Below, one piece after another: positions 50,467 to 61,500 of a DNA stretch of 64,000 nucleotides (the stretch's first letter is position 1; each line of letters starts with the position of its first letter). Origin of the DNA: Datnioides undecimradiatus. Taxonomy: Eukaryota; Chordata; Actinopteri; Lobotiformes; Datnioididae. Position numbers and translations under genes: made by a program. The stretch covers positions 56,356-120,355 of the forward strand of contig WARS01002854.1 of the NCBI GenBank assembly GCA_008933995.1, written 5' to 3'. The notes below the pieces were generated by a model that made no database searches, was not told the DNA's origin, and was given only the letters and a program-made list of their open reading frames with translations.

Positions 50467-50934
50467 AACATTCCACTTTCCCAGGCCCCTTGAACTACCC
50501 GCCTGACGCCCTGCATGTGAAGCCTCAGGCTGATCTGATAGGAGTCTGAATCGGTGCCAGACACTTTTCTGTTTGCTGTTCTTGTATCAGTGAAAAAGTC
50601 CTGCACCCAGTCCTTCGTTTTTCTGAGAAGTTAATCTGAGCAGGTATTCGCCTTAACTGCAAACACATCGATGCACTTAAACCAGGCAGGCCCAGAGTGA
50701 AATAATGTTCTGCTGCAGGGCTTCTTCTTCTGGACGCGCCCTCCTGTGTGAAACTGCAGTGTGATAAATGATGATTACACTCGTTTTTAAACTGTTTCTC
50801 TTATAGGAACAGTCACTCACAGACAGCAGGAAGCAGCGCGTCCAAACCAGCCTGGAAAGCCCTGAAATAGAACAAACTGATGCCTCAGTGACGCATTTAA
50901 TGACGAAGTCAGAGTGAGCACAAATACACAAAAC

Positions 50935-51375
50935 AGCTAGAAACAGACACAACAAAGACACAAAAACACAACAGATAACCACAAAAGACAGACAACGAGA
51001 CGTGAAACCACTTCAAAGACACATATCAACATCGCAGGGACACAATACAGCTCCAAAAAGGTAAAACCACCACAAAGACACACAAACCAGTACAGCAAGA
51101 CATAAACTACTGCAGAGACATAAAACTACGACAACAGAGACACACAAACACCACAAGATGGAAAACAACTACAACACAAAACCCACGACAAGGAGACACA
51201 AATCAAACAGTCACAAAGTCGCTGCAGACACACAAAACAACCTCAGAGTCACAAAGTCGCTGCAGACAAATGCAAAACCACCACAGAGAGACACAACTCA
51301 GCTGCAAAGGACAACACCACTGCAAATAGACACAACTTCAAAGACACAAAATCAACGCAGAAACACAAAACAAGT
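50935..51375 (+). repeat. Degenerate 'GACACAAAACAACCACAAAGA' minisatellite
   Basis: About 20 diverged units of 20-26 bp (e.g. ACCACCACAAAGACACACAA, AACTACGACAACAGAGACAC). This A/C-rich minisatellite type is common in fish. A shorter stretch of the same kind lies at about 47,475-47,595. Confidence 0.75.
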
Positions 51376-51550
51376 GATTTGAGGGCTGCTCTACATTAAG
51401 TTTGGGGTTGTGGCGTGAAACTGTGGCGATGGTGCTGTTCCACTGAGATGTGTATGCGTGTGTGTGTGTGCGCGATTCTTTACAAACATCTCGACCTCCT
51501 GCATCATCAGACTCCTCTGCTTTATCAGCTCCTGTGTGAGCACTGTTGCT

Positions 51551-51563
51551 CCAGCAGAGGGCG
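51551..51563 (+). promoter_or_regulatory. Single CTCF-like core motif
   Basis: CCAGCAGAGGGCG fits the vertebrate CTCF core CCASYAGRKGGCR at every position. A 13-bp match can occur by chance and binding is not shown. Confidence 0.35.
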
Positions 51564-51610
51564 TTGCTGCTCTTCACACTGCAGAGCTCAGTCCTGATTG
51601 GTCAATGTCT

Positions 51611-51613
<3 letters not shown>

Positions 51614-51663
<50 letters not shown>
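51614..51663 (+). repeat. (GT)25 microsatellite
   Basis: Among the longest uninterrupted dinucleotide runs in the window. Confidence 0.95.
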
Positions 51664-51664
<1 letters not shown>

Positions 51665-52233
51665 AGCTGGAGCTCAGGGACAGTGTGTTTGTGTGTATCT
51701 AACAAACATCTGTGATGCATAGTTTGCATCCAGGGACAGGAGGATTGCAACTGGCAGTCGGACAAAAGGACGCAGGCTCACGTGCATCACAGCCAATAAA
51801 CTACATTTACTGTATGAACCACTGTCACTGAATGAGGCAGAGGGACAGACAGACAGTGGGAGAGGGAGAAGCCATTGCTAACTGTGAAGCTAAGCTAACT
51901 TGCAGATACTAAAAGCTTGTGTGCAGCCGTGGGTGTTTGATGGTGCTGCAGGTAATCAGCTACAGAATACGATGATGTGCTGATATTAGCGTGTTAGCAT
52001 GTTGCAGCATGTCAGGTGCAGTATCATTGGTGCAGAGCTGGTTTCAGTTGTGTTGTCTTTCCATTGTGTAATTTATCACTGTATGAATTCAGACGCTGTG
52101 AGCCAACTGTGATTTTTAAGATTCTTTTTATCAGATGTTGATGAATAAAGAGCAGTTTGAACACAGTCACAGTCTGATTTAACTTTCACTCAGGAGCGAA
52201 AATCAGTTAAACCAGAAAAAATAATGATTAGCA

Positions 52234-52239
52234 TTTATT
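52234..52239 (-). terminator. Candidate polyadenylation signal of the small mucin-like gene
   Basis: AATAAA on the minus strand, about 380 nt after the stop codon. It is the first canonical hexamer I noticed downstream. The 3'UTR would include a short (GT)n run at about 52562-52577. Confidence 0.4.
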
Positions 52240-52620
52240 GTGATAATTAAAAATCTTTTTTTTTTCTCTTTGCTTTTGTTTAAAAGGTGAAAAACTAACC
52301 TGTTTTTGAGGTTTTAGTTGTTATTATTTGTTTGCTGTGAGTCAGATTTGATAAAACCACATATTAAAATTTCAATAAACATGAATAATTAAGTTGATTT
52401 AGCGTAAATTATTATGCAGACACACTATAATATATAAAGCACTGACACGTAAAACATTGGAAAAACTATATTGTAAACAACAGAAAGTTTACAGTTACAG
52501 ACAAACTTCAGAGTGTTCCAGTGAGTCCTCCCATCACAGAAGTGACACCTCCAGGAGGGAAACACACACACACACAGCAAAACAAGTCAGCGTATCAGTT
52601 TAGTTACAGCATCGTAACCT

Positions 52621-53291
52621 TCAACAGCCGAACTGAAGAACAAGGGTAATCGCAGCCACGACGACGGAGAGGAGACTGATTTTGTTGATGAAGGCGGAGG
52701 AGGCTGTGGATGTAGTTGTTGGTGTGGTTGTTGGTGTGGGTGTGGTTGTTGTGGAAGCAGGTGTGGTTGTTGTTGGTGTGGGTGTGGTTGTTGGTGGTGG
52801 TGTGGGTGTGGTTGTTGTGGAAGCAGGTGTGGTTGTTGTGGAAGCAGGTGTGGTTGTTGTTAGTGTGGGTGTGGTTGTTGTTGCTGGTGTTGTTGTGGTT
52901 GTCGTTGGTGTGGGTGTGGTTGTTGTCGAAGCAGGTGTGGTTGTTGTTGGTGTGGGTGTGGTTGTTGTCGAAGCAGGTGTTGTTGTTGTTGGTGTGGGTG
53001 TGGTTGTTGTCGAAGCAGGTGTGGTTGTTGTCAAAGCAGGTGTGGTTGTTGGTGGTGTGGGTGTGGTTGTTGTCAAAGCAGGTGTGGATGTTGTTGGAAC
53101 AGCTGTGGTTGTTGTTACAGCAGCTGTGGTTGTTGTTACAGCAGCTGTGGTTGACTGTGCGTCGCCTGAGGCTGTGTTGATCAGAAAACGTTGGATCATT
53201 TTCATGTTTCTGGTTCAAACTTGTTCTTTTTGAAATTAAAGTTTTTCTTACCAACAAACAGAAGCAGGACGACCCAAACAGCTGTAGTCAT
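52621..53291 (-). CDS. Small Thr-rich, mucin-like, probably GPI-anchored surface protein (two coding exons)
   Basis: Seen: the coding sequence joins 53252-53291 (start codon and 13 residues) to 52621-53171, giving 196 residues. The start context is CACCATGA, a good Kozak site. The first exon encodes MTTAVWVVLLLFV and is followed by the donor GTAAG. The second exon follows a CAG acceptor at 53172-53174 and continues ASGDAQS, so splicing builds an ordinary signal peptide with cleavage likely near residues 17-20. Residues about 20-172 are roughly 60% Thr with Pro, Ala and Ser, in irregular units such as TTTTPASTTTTPTP. No Cys or N-glycosylation sequon lies in this part. The last ~24 residues (SSAFINKISLLSVVVAAITL onward) are hydrophobic and end without a basic anchor, as in GPI-attachment signals. 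Inference: an O-glycosylated cell-surface protein. It is a probable paralogue of the giant gene at 58,554-64,000. Alternatively the tail is a short transmembrane segment. The specific family is not recognised. Confidence 0.8.
53172..53251 (-). other. 80-nt phase-1 intron of the small mucin-like gene
   Basis: The donor is G|GTAAG at 53251 reading down. The acceptor is TTTTCTGATCAACACAG ending at 53172. Removing it joins the signal-peptide codons in frame to the Thr-rich exon. Reading through it instead gives a stop about ten codons after the donor, which supports the intron. Confidence 0.75.
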
Positions 53292-53324
53292 GGTGACGCA
53301 GGTGTAGTTTCTCTGCCCCGCTTT
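53252..53324 (-). other. Exon 2 (5'UTR end plus signal-peptide codons) and its acceptor
   Basis: A TGTTTTTAG acceptor ends at 53325, so the exon would begin at 53324. A second CAG at 53313-53315 would give a start at 53312. No ATG precedes the start codon at 53291 in this exon. The upstream intron would run about 53325-53952 and is AT-rich. Confidence 0.55.
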
Positions 53325-53952
53325 CTAAAAACACATGAAATGGTTCATTTTCATCACTTAAAAAACCTAAAAATGTGGATATTGAATAAACGAGTATCAA
53401 CTGAGTGACATATTATGAAACTGCTTTTGTTTCCAGTATGTCTGTAATTTATTGAATCCAGTTTAGGACAATTAAAATATAATTAAATATAATATTAAAT
53501 ATAAATTAAATATAAGATTGTAATTAAATTTAAAAAAACAAATGAAAATGTGTATTGAAATGTGTTGATCGTAGTATAATGACAAACTTTGTTTGTTTGT
53601 ATCACTGTATTTATTTAAAGTGTTAAAGTTTTTTTTCAGAAATATTTTTTAAAAAACTTAAACACATTAAAATCTGGCACAATAAAACAAGTACAATAAA
53701 ACAGGTCAAAACTCTGCCATGTTTCTTTAGTGTAATGTATAAAATGTGAATTCTATTGATGAGTGAAAATTGTATTTGGATTTGATTAATTTACAATTTA
53801 CAATTTAATTAAATTGTAAATTGATTAATGTATTGGATCATAAACAGTTTAGAAATCTTGCTTTAAATATACACATGCACATAAAACCCTTATGATAAAA
53901 TGCTAAAAATAAGAAAATACAAACATAATTAAAAAATAAATTAACTACTCAC

Positions 53953-53995
53953 ATGTTCCTCGTGTTGAGGGTGGTTGCGTGCAGTGGAGCTGTGA
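53953..53995 (-). other. Putative untranslated first exon of the small mucin-like gene
   Basis: It lies about 30 nt downstream of a TATA box and ends at the strong donor GTGAGT (53952 reading down). It contains no ATG once spliced. The 5' end is estimated from the TATA spacing and is not seen directly. Confidence 0.5.
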
Positions 53996-54017
53996 GGTTC
54001 TCCAGCCTCAGTTCTTC

Positions 54018-54025
54018 TTTTTATA
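54018..54025 (-). promoter_or_regulatory. TATA box of the small mucin-like gene
   Basis: The minus strand reads TATAAAAA, in the right place relative to a donor-terminated short exon and the coding exons. A TATA-driven promoter suits a tissue-restricted, highly expressed gene (inference). Confidence 0.55.
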
Positions 54026-55308
54026 TGAGACCTATCTGAGATGAGATCAGCCTGAGGACACAGGTGAGACGGACGTGGCAGGTGCACTGGGAGTAAGGGT
54101 GAATCCCTTCGTGATTGAAGCTGTGCTCAAGAACCTTTTCATTATCACGTTTGCATCTTTTGTTCCACCAATGCAAACATAATACCTGCCATGGTTTCAA
54201 CGATGGCTGCAGACGCCGCTCGTGCACTGTGACACTTTACAAGTCGATTTAATGACCTGGGTCTGTTTCCTTTAATGGTTCTTTGTTACTGTAGAACATT
54301 TCAGTCATTGTCAGAGCTCTGATCTACTTCCTTACCAATGATCTGCAGCAAGTTGTTTCATGCAGATAGTCACAAGTCAATTATAAATATGTGGAAGTGA
54401 AAAAGAGGATGAAAGCACTGACTTCCCTCCACGTTGTTCACTCAAATGTTCATTTTATGTTTCATGTTTCATTTTATAAATATTATATTTAAGAATTAGC
54501 ATGAGGTCTTACGTCACATCTCGGGGCCTCTGTCAGATGAGTTTCCACCATCTTCTATCACAAGATGCAGGATCCAGGTCTTTGGATCAACACCTGCAAC
54601 TCCAGCAGCTGCTGAAGCCCACAGAACTGGCTGAATGATCTGGATAAAACTTACAATAAGTGGACTGAAAATGACACATGCTCACAACAAACGCTACTCA
54701 GAGTAACCTTTCAATGAAAACAGAGTCAAAGTTACGAGATTCACGAGAGAACGGCGCGACTGATGAACAGTTTCAAACCAGGAGTAAGAAATAAATCAAT
54801 AGTTTAATCTAAACACATTTAAAATATACTGAGTGTATATGTTCAAGTGGCGTGTTACTGAATGTTTTGCTTAATTACACAGCAATAGTATAATTATTAC
54901 AGACTTTCTTAGAAACACCTGTTTAGCTGCTCGTTAATACAAACATCTAGCCAATGATGCGGCAGCAGCTCATTTGAATTTAGTCTTATAAACACGATGG
55001 AGATGATCTGCTGGTCGTCGGCTTATCATCCCGACCAAACCAGTTCAGACCAGCATCAGAATGAGGAAGAGATGTGGTTCCAGATAACTTGGGCTGTTTT
55101 TTGGATTCCAGAAGCTGCAGATCTACCAGGATTTCATGGACGACATATCTGCTGGGGGAAATTACTTTGTCAGTGGTGGAGGTCAAAGGTCGGACTGAAG
55201 TGAGCACAATGCCAGGTGTCGCTCCTGTTGATTAAGAACTGGAAACTGAAGCTGCAGTCGACCAAAGTTGTGCTGCCTGAAGTCTCGATTTCTCCTGCGA
55301 CATTTATA

Positions 55309-55462
55309 ATTTCAGACTTTGGCATGAACAGCATAGAAACAAGGATCCGTCCCGCCTCGGCTCGACAGCTCACACTGCTGCCGGTTCTCCCAGCTGGATG
55401 GCGGATATGACGCGAGCTCACTGGGCTCAAATGGCCTCCGCAGTCTCCAGATCTCCTTTGGT
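55309..55462 (+). pseudogene. Degraded Tc1-like transposase fragment
   Basis: The stretch around TTGGCATGAACAGCATAGAA and then AAATGGCCTCCGCAGTCTCC resembles, from memory, two blocks of a common fish Tc1-like transposase. The second reads LKWPPQSPDL, the start of the WPxQSPDLNPIEHLW motif; the NPIEH codons are deleted before a TTTGGTATG remnant. The DDE catalytic residues between the blocks are lost. No inverted terminal repeats were identified. Confidence 0.5.
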
Positions 55463-57261
55463 ATGTTTGATGGGCGTTCTTGTTGGTCAGATACAATGCT
55501 AATACTTACAGTATATATCTATAGATACAGATGCACACACTGTATATGCAGGCACTGTTGTTGTTCAGGTCAAATAGGCCTGAGAAGATTCTTTATAATA
55601 AAGGTCATGTGACAAAACATTTCCTGTTTTATAACTACATCCTTCATCTTTCCCGCGCTAAGTTCCCCAAACTTAATGCTAATGGAGATCCAGTAAGAGC
55701 TGATTTGTTGTCATTAAATTCAGAGAGGAACGCTGACACGTCACAGTCTGCAGGTTTCACCCAACACAATAAAGTGAATGGGTCCATAGTCTCCATCTAT
55801 AATCCTGTTGTAAACCCGTTCGTCCTGTTCAGGGTTTGGTCAGACTGGAGCCCATCCTAGTTGCGGCACAGACTGAACCTCCCATGTTATTATATTTGAG
55901 TCAGAGAGCAGCAGTGGCTGCCTGCTTCTCTAAAATGTGAACCCAGGAAAGTGGTTTAACATCATTTGAAGAGCTGTCAACGGTTTTAGAACATTTGGAT
56001 CAAACATGTTCTGTTCGGTTCACGATAGAACTGATTTTTCTCATTTCTGTGAATCTGTAATCCTAATGCTTTGTTTGCTTTGTGCTTCCAGAAGAAGAAT
56101 CCATGTTCTGGTTTGTTTTACCTGGTTTGGTCACATCAGGTCCAATACATTTTTAAAAATTCAGTAATTTTTGACAATTTTATGTCAAACTTTGTGTCAA
56201 CAGCTTCTCTCCTTTCTGGTTTAACACAACGATGCCCGTTATAATCAGACTTTTTAGATCAAGGAAGTGCATCGGCTCCAGAGAACCAATGAAAAGTGTT
56301 CAAAAGAGCATAACATTCTTGGCTCTTCACCAAAGACAAATCACTTGTATCTTGGCTGATGACCAGGCCTGATTTCATCAAAGTGTATTAAGTTTCTCTT
56401 GATCTCGTGGCACATCCTGCTTTGCTAGTGCAAACAGTCTGCAAATTATCGTGTCAGTCAATCACCTCTCTTATAAACGACACTGTCAACCCCATAAAAA
56501 CCGTGTGATATACAAACTAGCAAAGCCACTGATAGTGTGCTCAGCGGCTCATGCTAAGCTCAGGAAAGTGATTCATTCTCAGTTATTTCACTCTTGTTGC
56601 AGTGACGCTCATTAATCCTTTAAAATGACCTTGTTATTGAGATGTACTGTTAAAATAATCCTTGACTCAGGGTCGAATATCACTTCCCACTGATTCTTAG
56701 TGGCATATTGTATCGATCATGATGTGCAGCTGCTGTGTTCCTCTGCTGTCAGATGATCCAGTTGGCCGACTGTTGACAACCAAATGTTGTAGCTGATGCA
56801 AATCAGGATGAAAATGTGGTTTCTTGCTACTTTACTTTATTGTTACATTGATGCATAAATGAGTCAAGTCAAAAGTCAAGAAAGCAAATAGAAAAACGGC
56901 CATAAAATTAGAAAAATTATAATAAAGCATGTTGGTTACATCTCATATGAGCAATATGACTGTTATCTAAACAAAACAGCTGTAAAATCTGAAGCAATGT
57001 GCAAAACTGTGTATTAACCCTGTAGCTGGAGACTGGTTGTGGAGGAGGTTCTCAGATCATAAGCACAAAGTAAACGATGATTAGCATCAACATATACTCA
57101 GGGTAGAAAGTACAATATTTCTCTGTTATTGTTATTTTGAGTGAAATGTAATTAATTACTTTTCACATATGATCATGTCATTAACTCTGTGTCCTCTCTC
57201 CTCTAGTGCTGTGCTTGTTTCTCTCTGGTCTCTCTCTCTGTACCTCTCTACAGATACCTGT

Positions 57262-57617
57262 GGCTCCAGAGCTGAACATCTGATCTGTGGCTCCACCGAC
57301 CTGCCCCGTGTCCTCTGCTGCCACTTCTTATCATTATTGTATTATTATCATTATTGTCCTGCTAACAGCAGCACGTACGTGCATGTACAACTTGCATATG
57401 CTGCTGTGTCTTCTCTCTTCCTCTCTCTCTCTCTCTTTCCCCCCAGCCGGTCAGGGCAGATTTCCGTCCACCTAGAGGCAGGCTCTGCCCAAGGTTTCTG
57501 TATTTGTGTAACTAATACTAATGAGTGTGGTCTAGACCCTCTCTGTCTGTAAAGTGCCCTGAGATGACCTTGGTTGTGAATTACCCCTATATAAAAAAAA
57601 ACTGAATTGAACTGAAC
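57262..57617 (+). repeat. Interspersed teleost repeat, copy 2
   Basis: Shares with copy 1 GCTCCAGAGCTGAACATCTG, the CT-rich block ending CTTTCCCCCCAGCCGGTCAG, TAATGAGTGTGGTCTAGACC and TTGGTTGTGAATTA. The TTCCTTGCCACTG block is deleted. The tail is TATATAAAAAAAACTGAATT. It lies between the two mucin-like genes. Confidence 0.65.
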
Positions 57618-58495
57618 ACTGAACTCAACATTATAATAAATAATTATTTTCTGAATAGAAACTATAGGAAAACACATCCGGGCGAAAATATGCTGAAAGA
57701 CTAAATATCATTTGTATTTGACTGCGAGGTACAAAGTAGAAAGGTCTGCACACTGTTAGCCTTCAAATCATTTTCTCCTTAACTTTTGATTTAAATCCCT
57801 GTTGGCATCTCACACCTGTGTTCTGCTGCATTGGAGTTAGTTTTTTTAGTTTTTATATTTTGTTTCTTTAGATGCCTACCATGCTGGGTTTTGCTGTACT
57901 TGGATCGTAGGGAATATAATCTGTTATGCAACAGATGCCAAGTCAACATGGCGCTGCAGGACACTCTCCATCAGAAACAAAACACTAGTATGATGCTGCA
58001 TCAGAAATTAAAGCTGAAGGACACATAAATGTTTTCTGCATTTGATGCTTTAATACATTTAATAACTGAATGTTTACATAAACAATCACTTCAGTATTCA
58101 TCCACTAAATTGAGAACAGGAAATGCATTTGGATACAAAACCAAACTATGGCCTCATAATACTTCAATCAACATCACTTTAATAACATCACAAACAATAG
58201 CTGTTCATGATGTGGCCACCACATCACAATTGATTAGAAGTGATTCTGGATATTGAGACATGAACTGTATGTACACTAGTCCTTAATTTGAATAAAGTAG
58301 GTGTGATTCATCAGAAAATGACTGAAAATCTATTGTAATGTCCATGAATGTATCACTTCTCAGTATGAAATAACATAATGTTAGAGATCGGAAGTTTGAA
58401 CATCCTCCCTAAAAAATTTAAGATACAGTAATGAAACAAATACAGGTACAATAAACCATTAGAATAAATTAATTAAGTATAAATAAAATGAAACA

Positions 58496-58501
58496 TTTAT
58501 T
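58496..58501 (-). terminator. Candidate polyadenylation signal of the giant mucin-like gene
   Basis: AATAAA on the minus strand about 52 nt after the stop codon, which gives a very short 3'UTR. The flanking sequence is AT-rich, so chance occurrence is possible. Confidence 0.4.
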
Positions 58502-58553
58502 GAATATGTTAACAGAAGTTAATTGGATTTAGTGCCTTATTCCAATCTAGTTC

Positions 58554-61500
58554 TTAATTGCAGAGAACTGCTGTAACAACTGCAATTATAACAAGAAAAC
58601 TTGTTTGGCTAATGACTGCAGAAGAGGCAACCGTTGTTGTCGCTGGAGCTGCTGCTGCTGGTGGTGCTGTTGTTGTAGTTGCTCTGACTGTGGTCATTGT
58701 TGACGCCACAGTGGTTGTTGCAACAGTTGTTGTTGTCGCCGCTGTTGTAGTTGTTGTTGTTGCAGTTGTGGCTGTTGTTGGGGTCGCTGTACTGGTTGTT
58801 CTTGCAGTTGTTGTTGTTGGGACTGCTGTGGTTGTTGTTGCTGCTGCAGTTGTGGTTGTTGTTGCAGTTGTGGTTGTTGTTGGTGAGGCTGTGGTTGTTG
58901 TTAGGGCAGCTGTGGTAATTGTTGGTGGAACCCCTGTGGTTGTTGTTGCTGCAGTTGTTGTTGCTGCTGTAGTTGTTGCTGTAGTTGTGGTTGTTGTTGG
59001 TGCAGCTGCAATTGTTGTTGTTTTTGAGGGTGTGGCTGTTGTTGGGGCTGCTGTGGTTGTTGTTGGACTAGTCGTTGTTGTTGTTGCTGTAGTTGTTGTT
59101 GCTGTAGTTGTGGTTGTTGTTGGACTAGAGGTGGTTGCTGCCGTTGTGGTTGTTGTTGCTGTAATTGTGGTTGTTGTTGGGGCCACTGTACTGGTTGTTG
59201 CTGCAGTTGTTGTTGCTGCAGTTGTAGTGGTTGTTGGGGCTTCTGTGGTTGTTGTTTGACTAGTGGTGGTTCTTGCTGCAGCTGTGGTTGCTGTTGGGGC
59301 CACTGTAGTGGTTGTTGGGCCCACTGTGGTTGTTGTTGCTGAAGTTGTGGTTGTTGTTGGTGCGGCTGTCGTTGTTGTTGGGGCTGCTGTAGTGGTTGTT
59401 GCTGCACCTGTGGTTGCTGTTGGGGCCACTGTAGTGGTTGTTGGGGCCCCTGTGGTTGTTGCTGCAGTTGTGGTTGTTGTTGCTGCAGTTGTTGCTGCAG
59501 TTGTGGTTGTTGCTGCGGCTGTGGTTGTTGTTGGACTAGTCATTGCTCCTGCAGTTGTAGTTGTTGTTGGGGCTTCTGTGGTTGTTGTTGGACTAGTGGT
59601 GGTTGTTGCTGGAACCTCTGTGGTTGTTGTTGCTGCAGTTGTTGTTGCTGAAGTTGTGGTTGTTGCTGCAGTTGTTGTTGTTGGGGCTGCTGTAGTGGTT
59701 GTTGCTGCTGCAGTTGTTGTTGCTGCAGTTGTGGTTGTCGGTGCGGCTGTCGATGTTGTTGGTGTGGCTGTGGTTGTTGTTGGACTAGTCATTGCTGCTG
59801 CAGTTGTAGTTGCTGTTGGGGCCACTGTAGTGGTTGTTGGGGCCCCTGTGGTTGTTGCTGCAGTTGTGGTTGTTGTTGCTGCAGTTGTTGCTGCAGTTGT
59901 AGTTGTTGCTGCGGCTGTGGTTGTTGTTGGACTAGTCATTGCTCCTGCAGTTGTAGTTGTTGTTGGGGCTGCTGTGGTTGTTGTTGGACTAGTGGTGGTT
60001 GTTGCTGCTGCAGTTGTTGTTGCTGAAGTTGTGGTTGTTGCTGCAGTTGTTGTTGTTGGGGCTGCTGTAGTGGTTGTTGCTGCTGCAGTTGTTGTTGTTG
60101 CAGTTGTTGTTGCTGCAGTTGTGGTTGTCGGTGCGGCTGTCGATGTTGTTGGTGCGGCTGTGGTTGTTGTTGGGGCTGCTGTTGTTGTTGTTGTTGGACT
60201 AGTGGTGGTTGTTGTTGGAGCCTCTGTGGTCGTTGTTGCTGCAGCTGTGGTTGTTGTTGGACTAGTGGTGGTTGTTGTTGGAGCCTCTGTGGTTGTTGCT
60301 GCAGTTGTGGTTGTTGTTGGGGCTGCTGTGGTTGTTGTTGGAACCTCTGTGGTTGATGTTACTGCAGTTGTGGTTGTTGTTCGTGCGGCTGTCGTTGTTG
60401 TTGGACTAGTGGCGATTGTTGTTGCTGCAGTTGTTGGGGCCTCTGTGGTTGTTATTGCTGGAGTTGTTGTTGTTGCTGCAGTTGTGGTTGTTGTTGCTGC
60501 AGTTGTAGTGGTTCTTGGGGGTGCTATAGTGGTTGTTGTTGCTACAGTTGTAGTGGTTGCTGGGGCTCCTGTGGTTGTTGTTGGACTAGTGTTGGTTGTT
60601 GCTGCAGCTGTGGTTGCTGTTGGGGCCACTGTAGTGGCTGTTGGGCCCCCTGTGGTTGTTGTTGCTGCAGTTGTGGTTGTTGTTGTTGTTGGACTACTGG
60701 TGGTTGTTGCTGTTGGAGGTGTTGTTGTTGCTGCTGCGGCTGTGGTCGTTGTTGGGGCTGCTGTAGTGGTTGTTGTTGGGGCAGCTGTGGTTGTTGTTGC
60801 TGCAGTTGTAGTGGTTGTTGGGGTTTCTGTGGTTGTTGTTGGACTAGTGGTGGTTGTTGCTGCAGCTGTGGATGCTGTTGGGGCCTCTGTCATTGTTGTT
60901 GCTGGAGTTGTTGTTGTTGGGGCTACTGTGGTTGTTGTTGGACTAGTCGTTGTTGTTGCAGTTGTGGTTGTTATTGGGGCTGCTGTAGTGGTTGTTGCTG
61001 CTGCAGTTGTGGTTGTTGATGGGGCAGTTGTAGTGGTTGTTGGGGGTGCTGTAGTGGTTGTTGTTGCTACAGTTGTAGTGGTTGTTGGGGCTTCTGTGGT
61101 TGTTGTTGGACTGTTGTTGGTGGTTGTTGCTGCAGCTGTGGGTGCTGTTGGGGCCACTGTAGTGGTTGTTGTTGCTGCAGTTGTGGTTGGTCTTGGGGCC
61201 GCTGTGGTGGTTGTTGTTGCTGAACTTGTGGTTGTTGTTGGTGCGGCTGTGGGTGTTGTTGGACTAGTGGTGGTTGTTGTTGCTGCAGTTGTGGTGGTTG
61301 TCGGGGCCACTGCAGTGGTTGGTGCTGCAGTTGTTGTTGCTGCTGTGGCTGTGGTCATTGTTGGGGCTGCTGTAGTGGTTGTTGTTGGGGCAGCTGTGGT
61401 TGTTGTTGCTGCAGTTGTAGTGGTTGTTGGAGTTTCTGTGGTTGTTGTTGGACTAGTGGTTGTTGTTGCTGCAGCTGTGGATGCTGTTGGAGCCCCTGTG

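Larger units (their letters stand above)
36494..52233. other. Gene-free stretch upstream of the cwc22 exon
   Basis: Searched for the preceding acidic CWC22 exon without success. A repeat-poor block lies at 36760-37085. Dinucleotide arrays dominate 37.6-39.1 kb and 42.6-42.8 kb. The 228-codon minus frame at 43775-44461 begins with a non-ATG codon and has no domain. Confidence 0.55.
54026..58495. other. Intergenic DNA between the two mucin-like genes
   Basis: Upstream flank of the small gene, the Tc1-like remnant (55309-55462), interspersed repeat copy 2 (57262-57617) and AT-rich unique sequence. No third mucin-like exon was seen on either strand. Confidence 0.6.

Noticed and set aside
52604-53257. 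His/Asn/Thr frame over the small mucin-like gene
   Set aside because: An out-of-frame reading of the same exon; the Thr/Pro frame joins the signal exon and ends in a proper GPI-type tail.
58558-59259. Val/Ala-rich plus-strand open frames opposite the giant Thr-rich gene, and Gln-rich minus frames within it
   Set aside because: They are shadow frames of the Thr codon repeats (ACA/ACC read as TGT/GGT or CAA). They have no signal peptide or tail logic and do not reach a sensible end.
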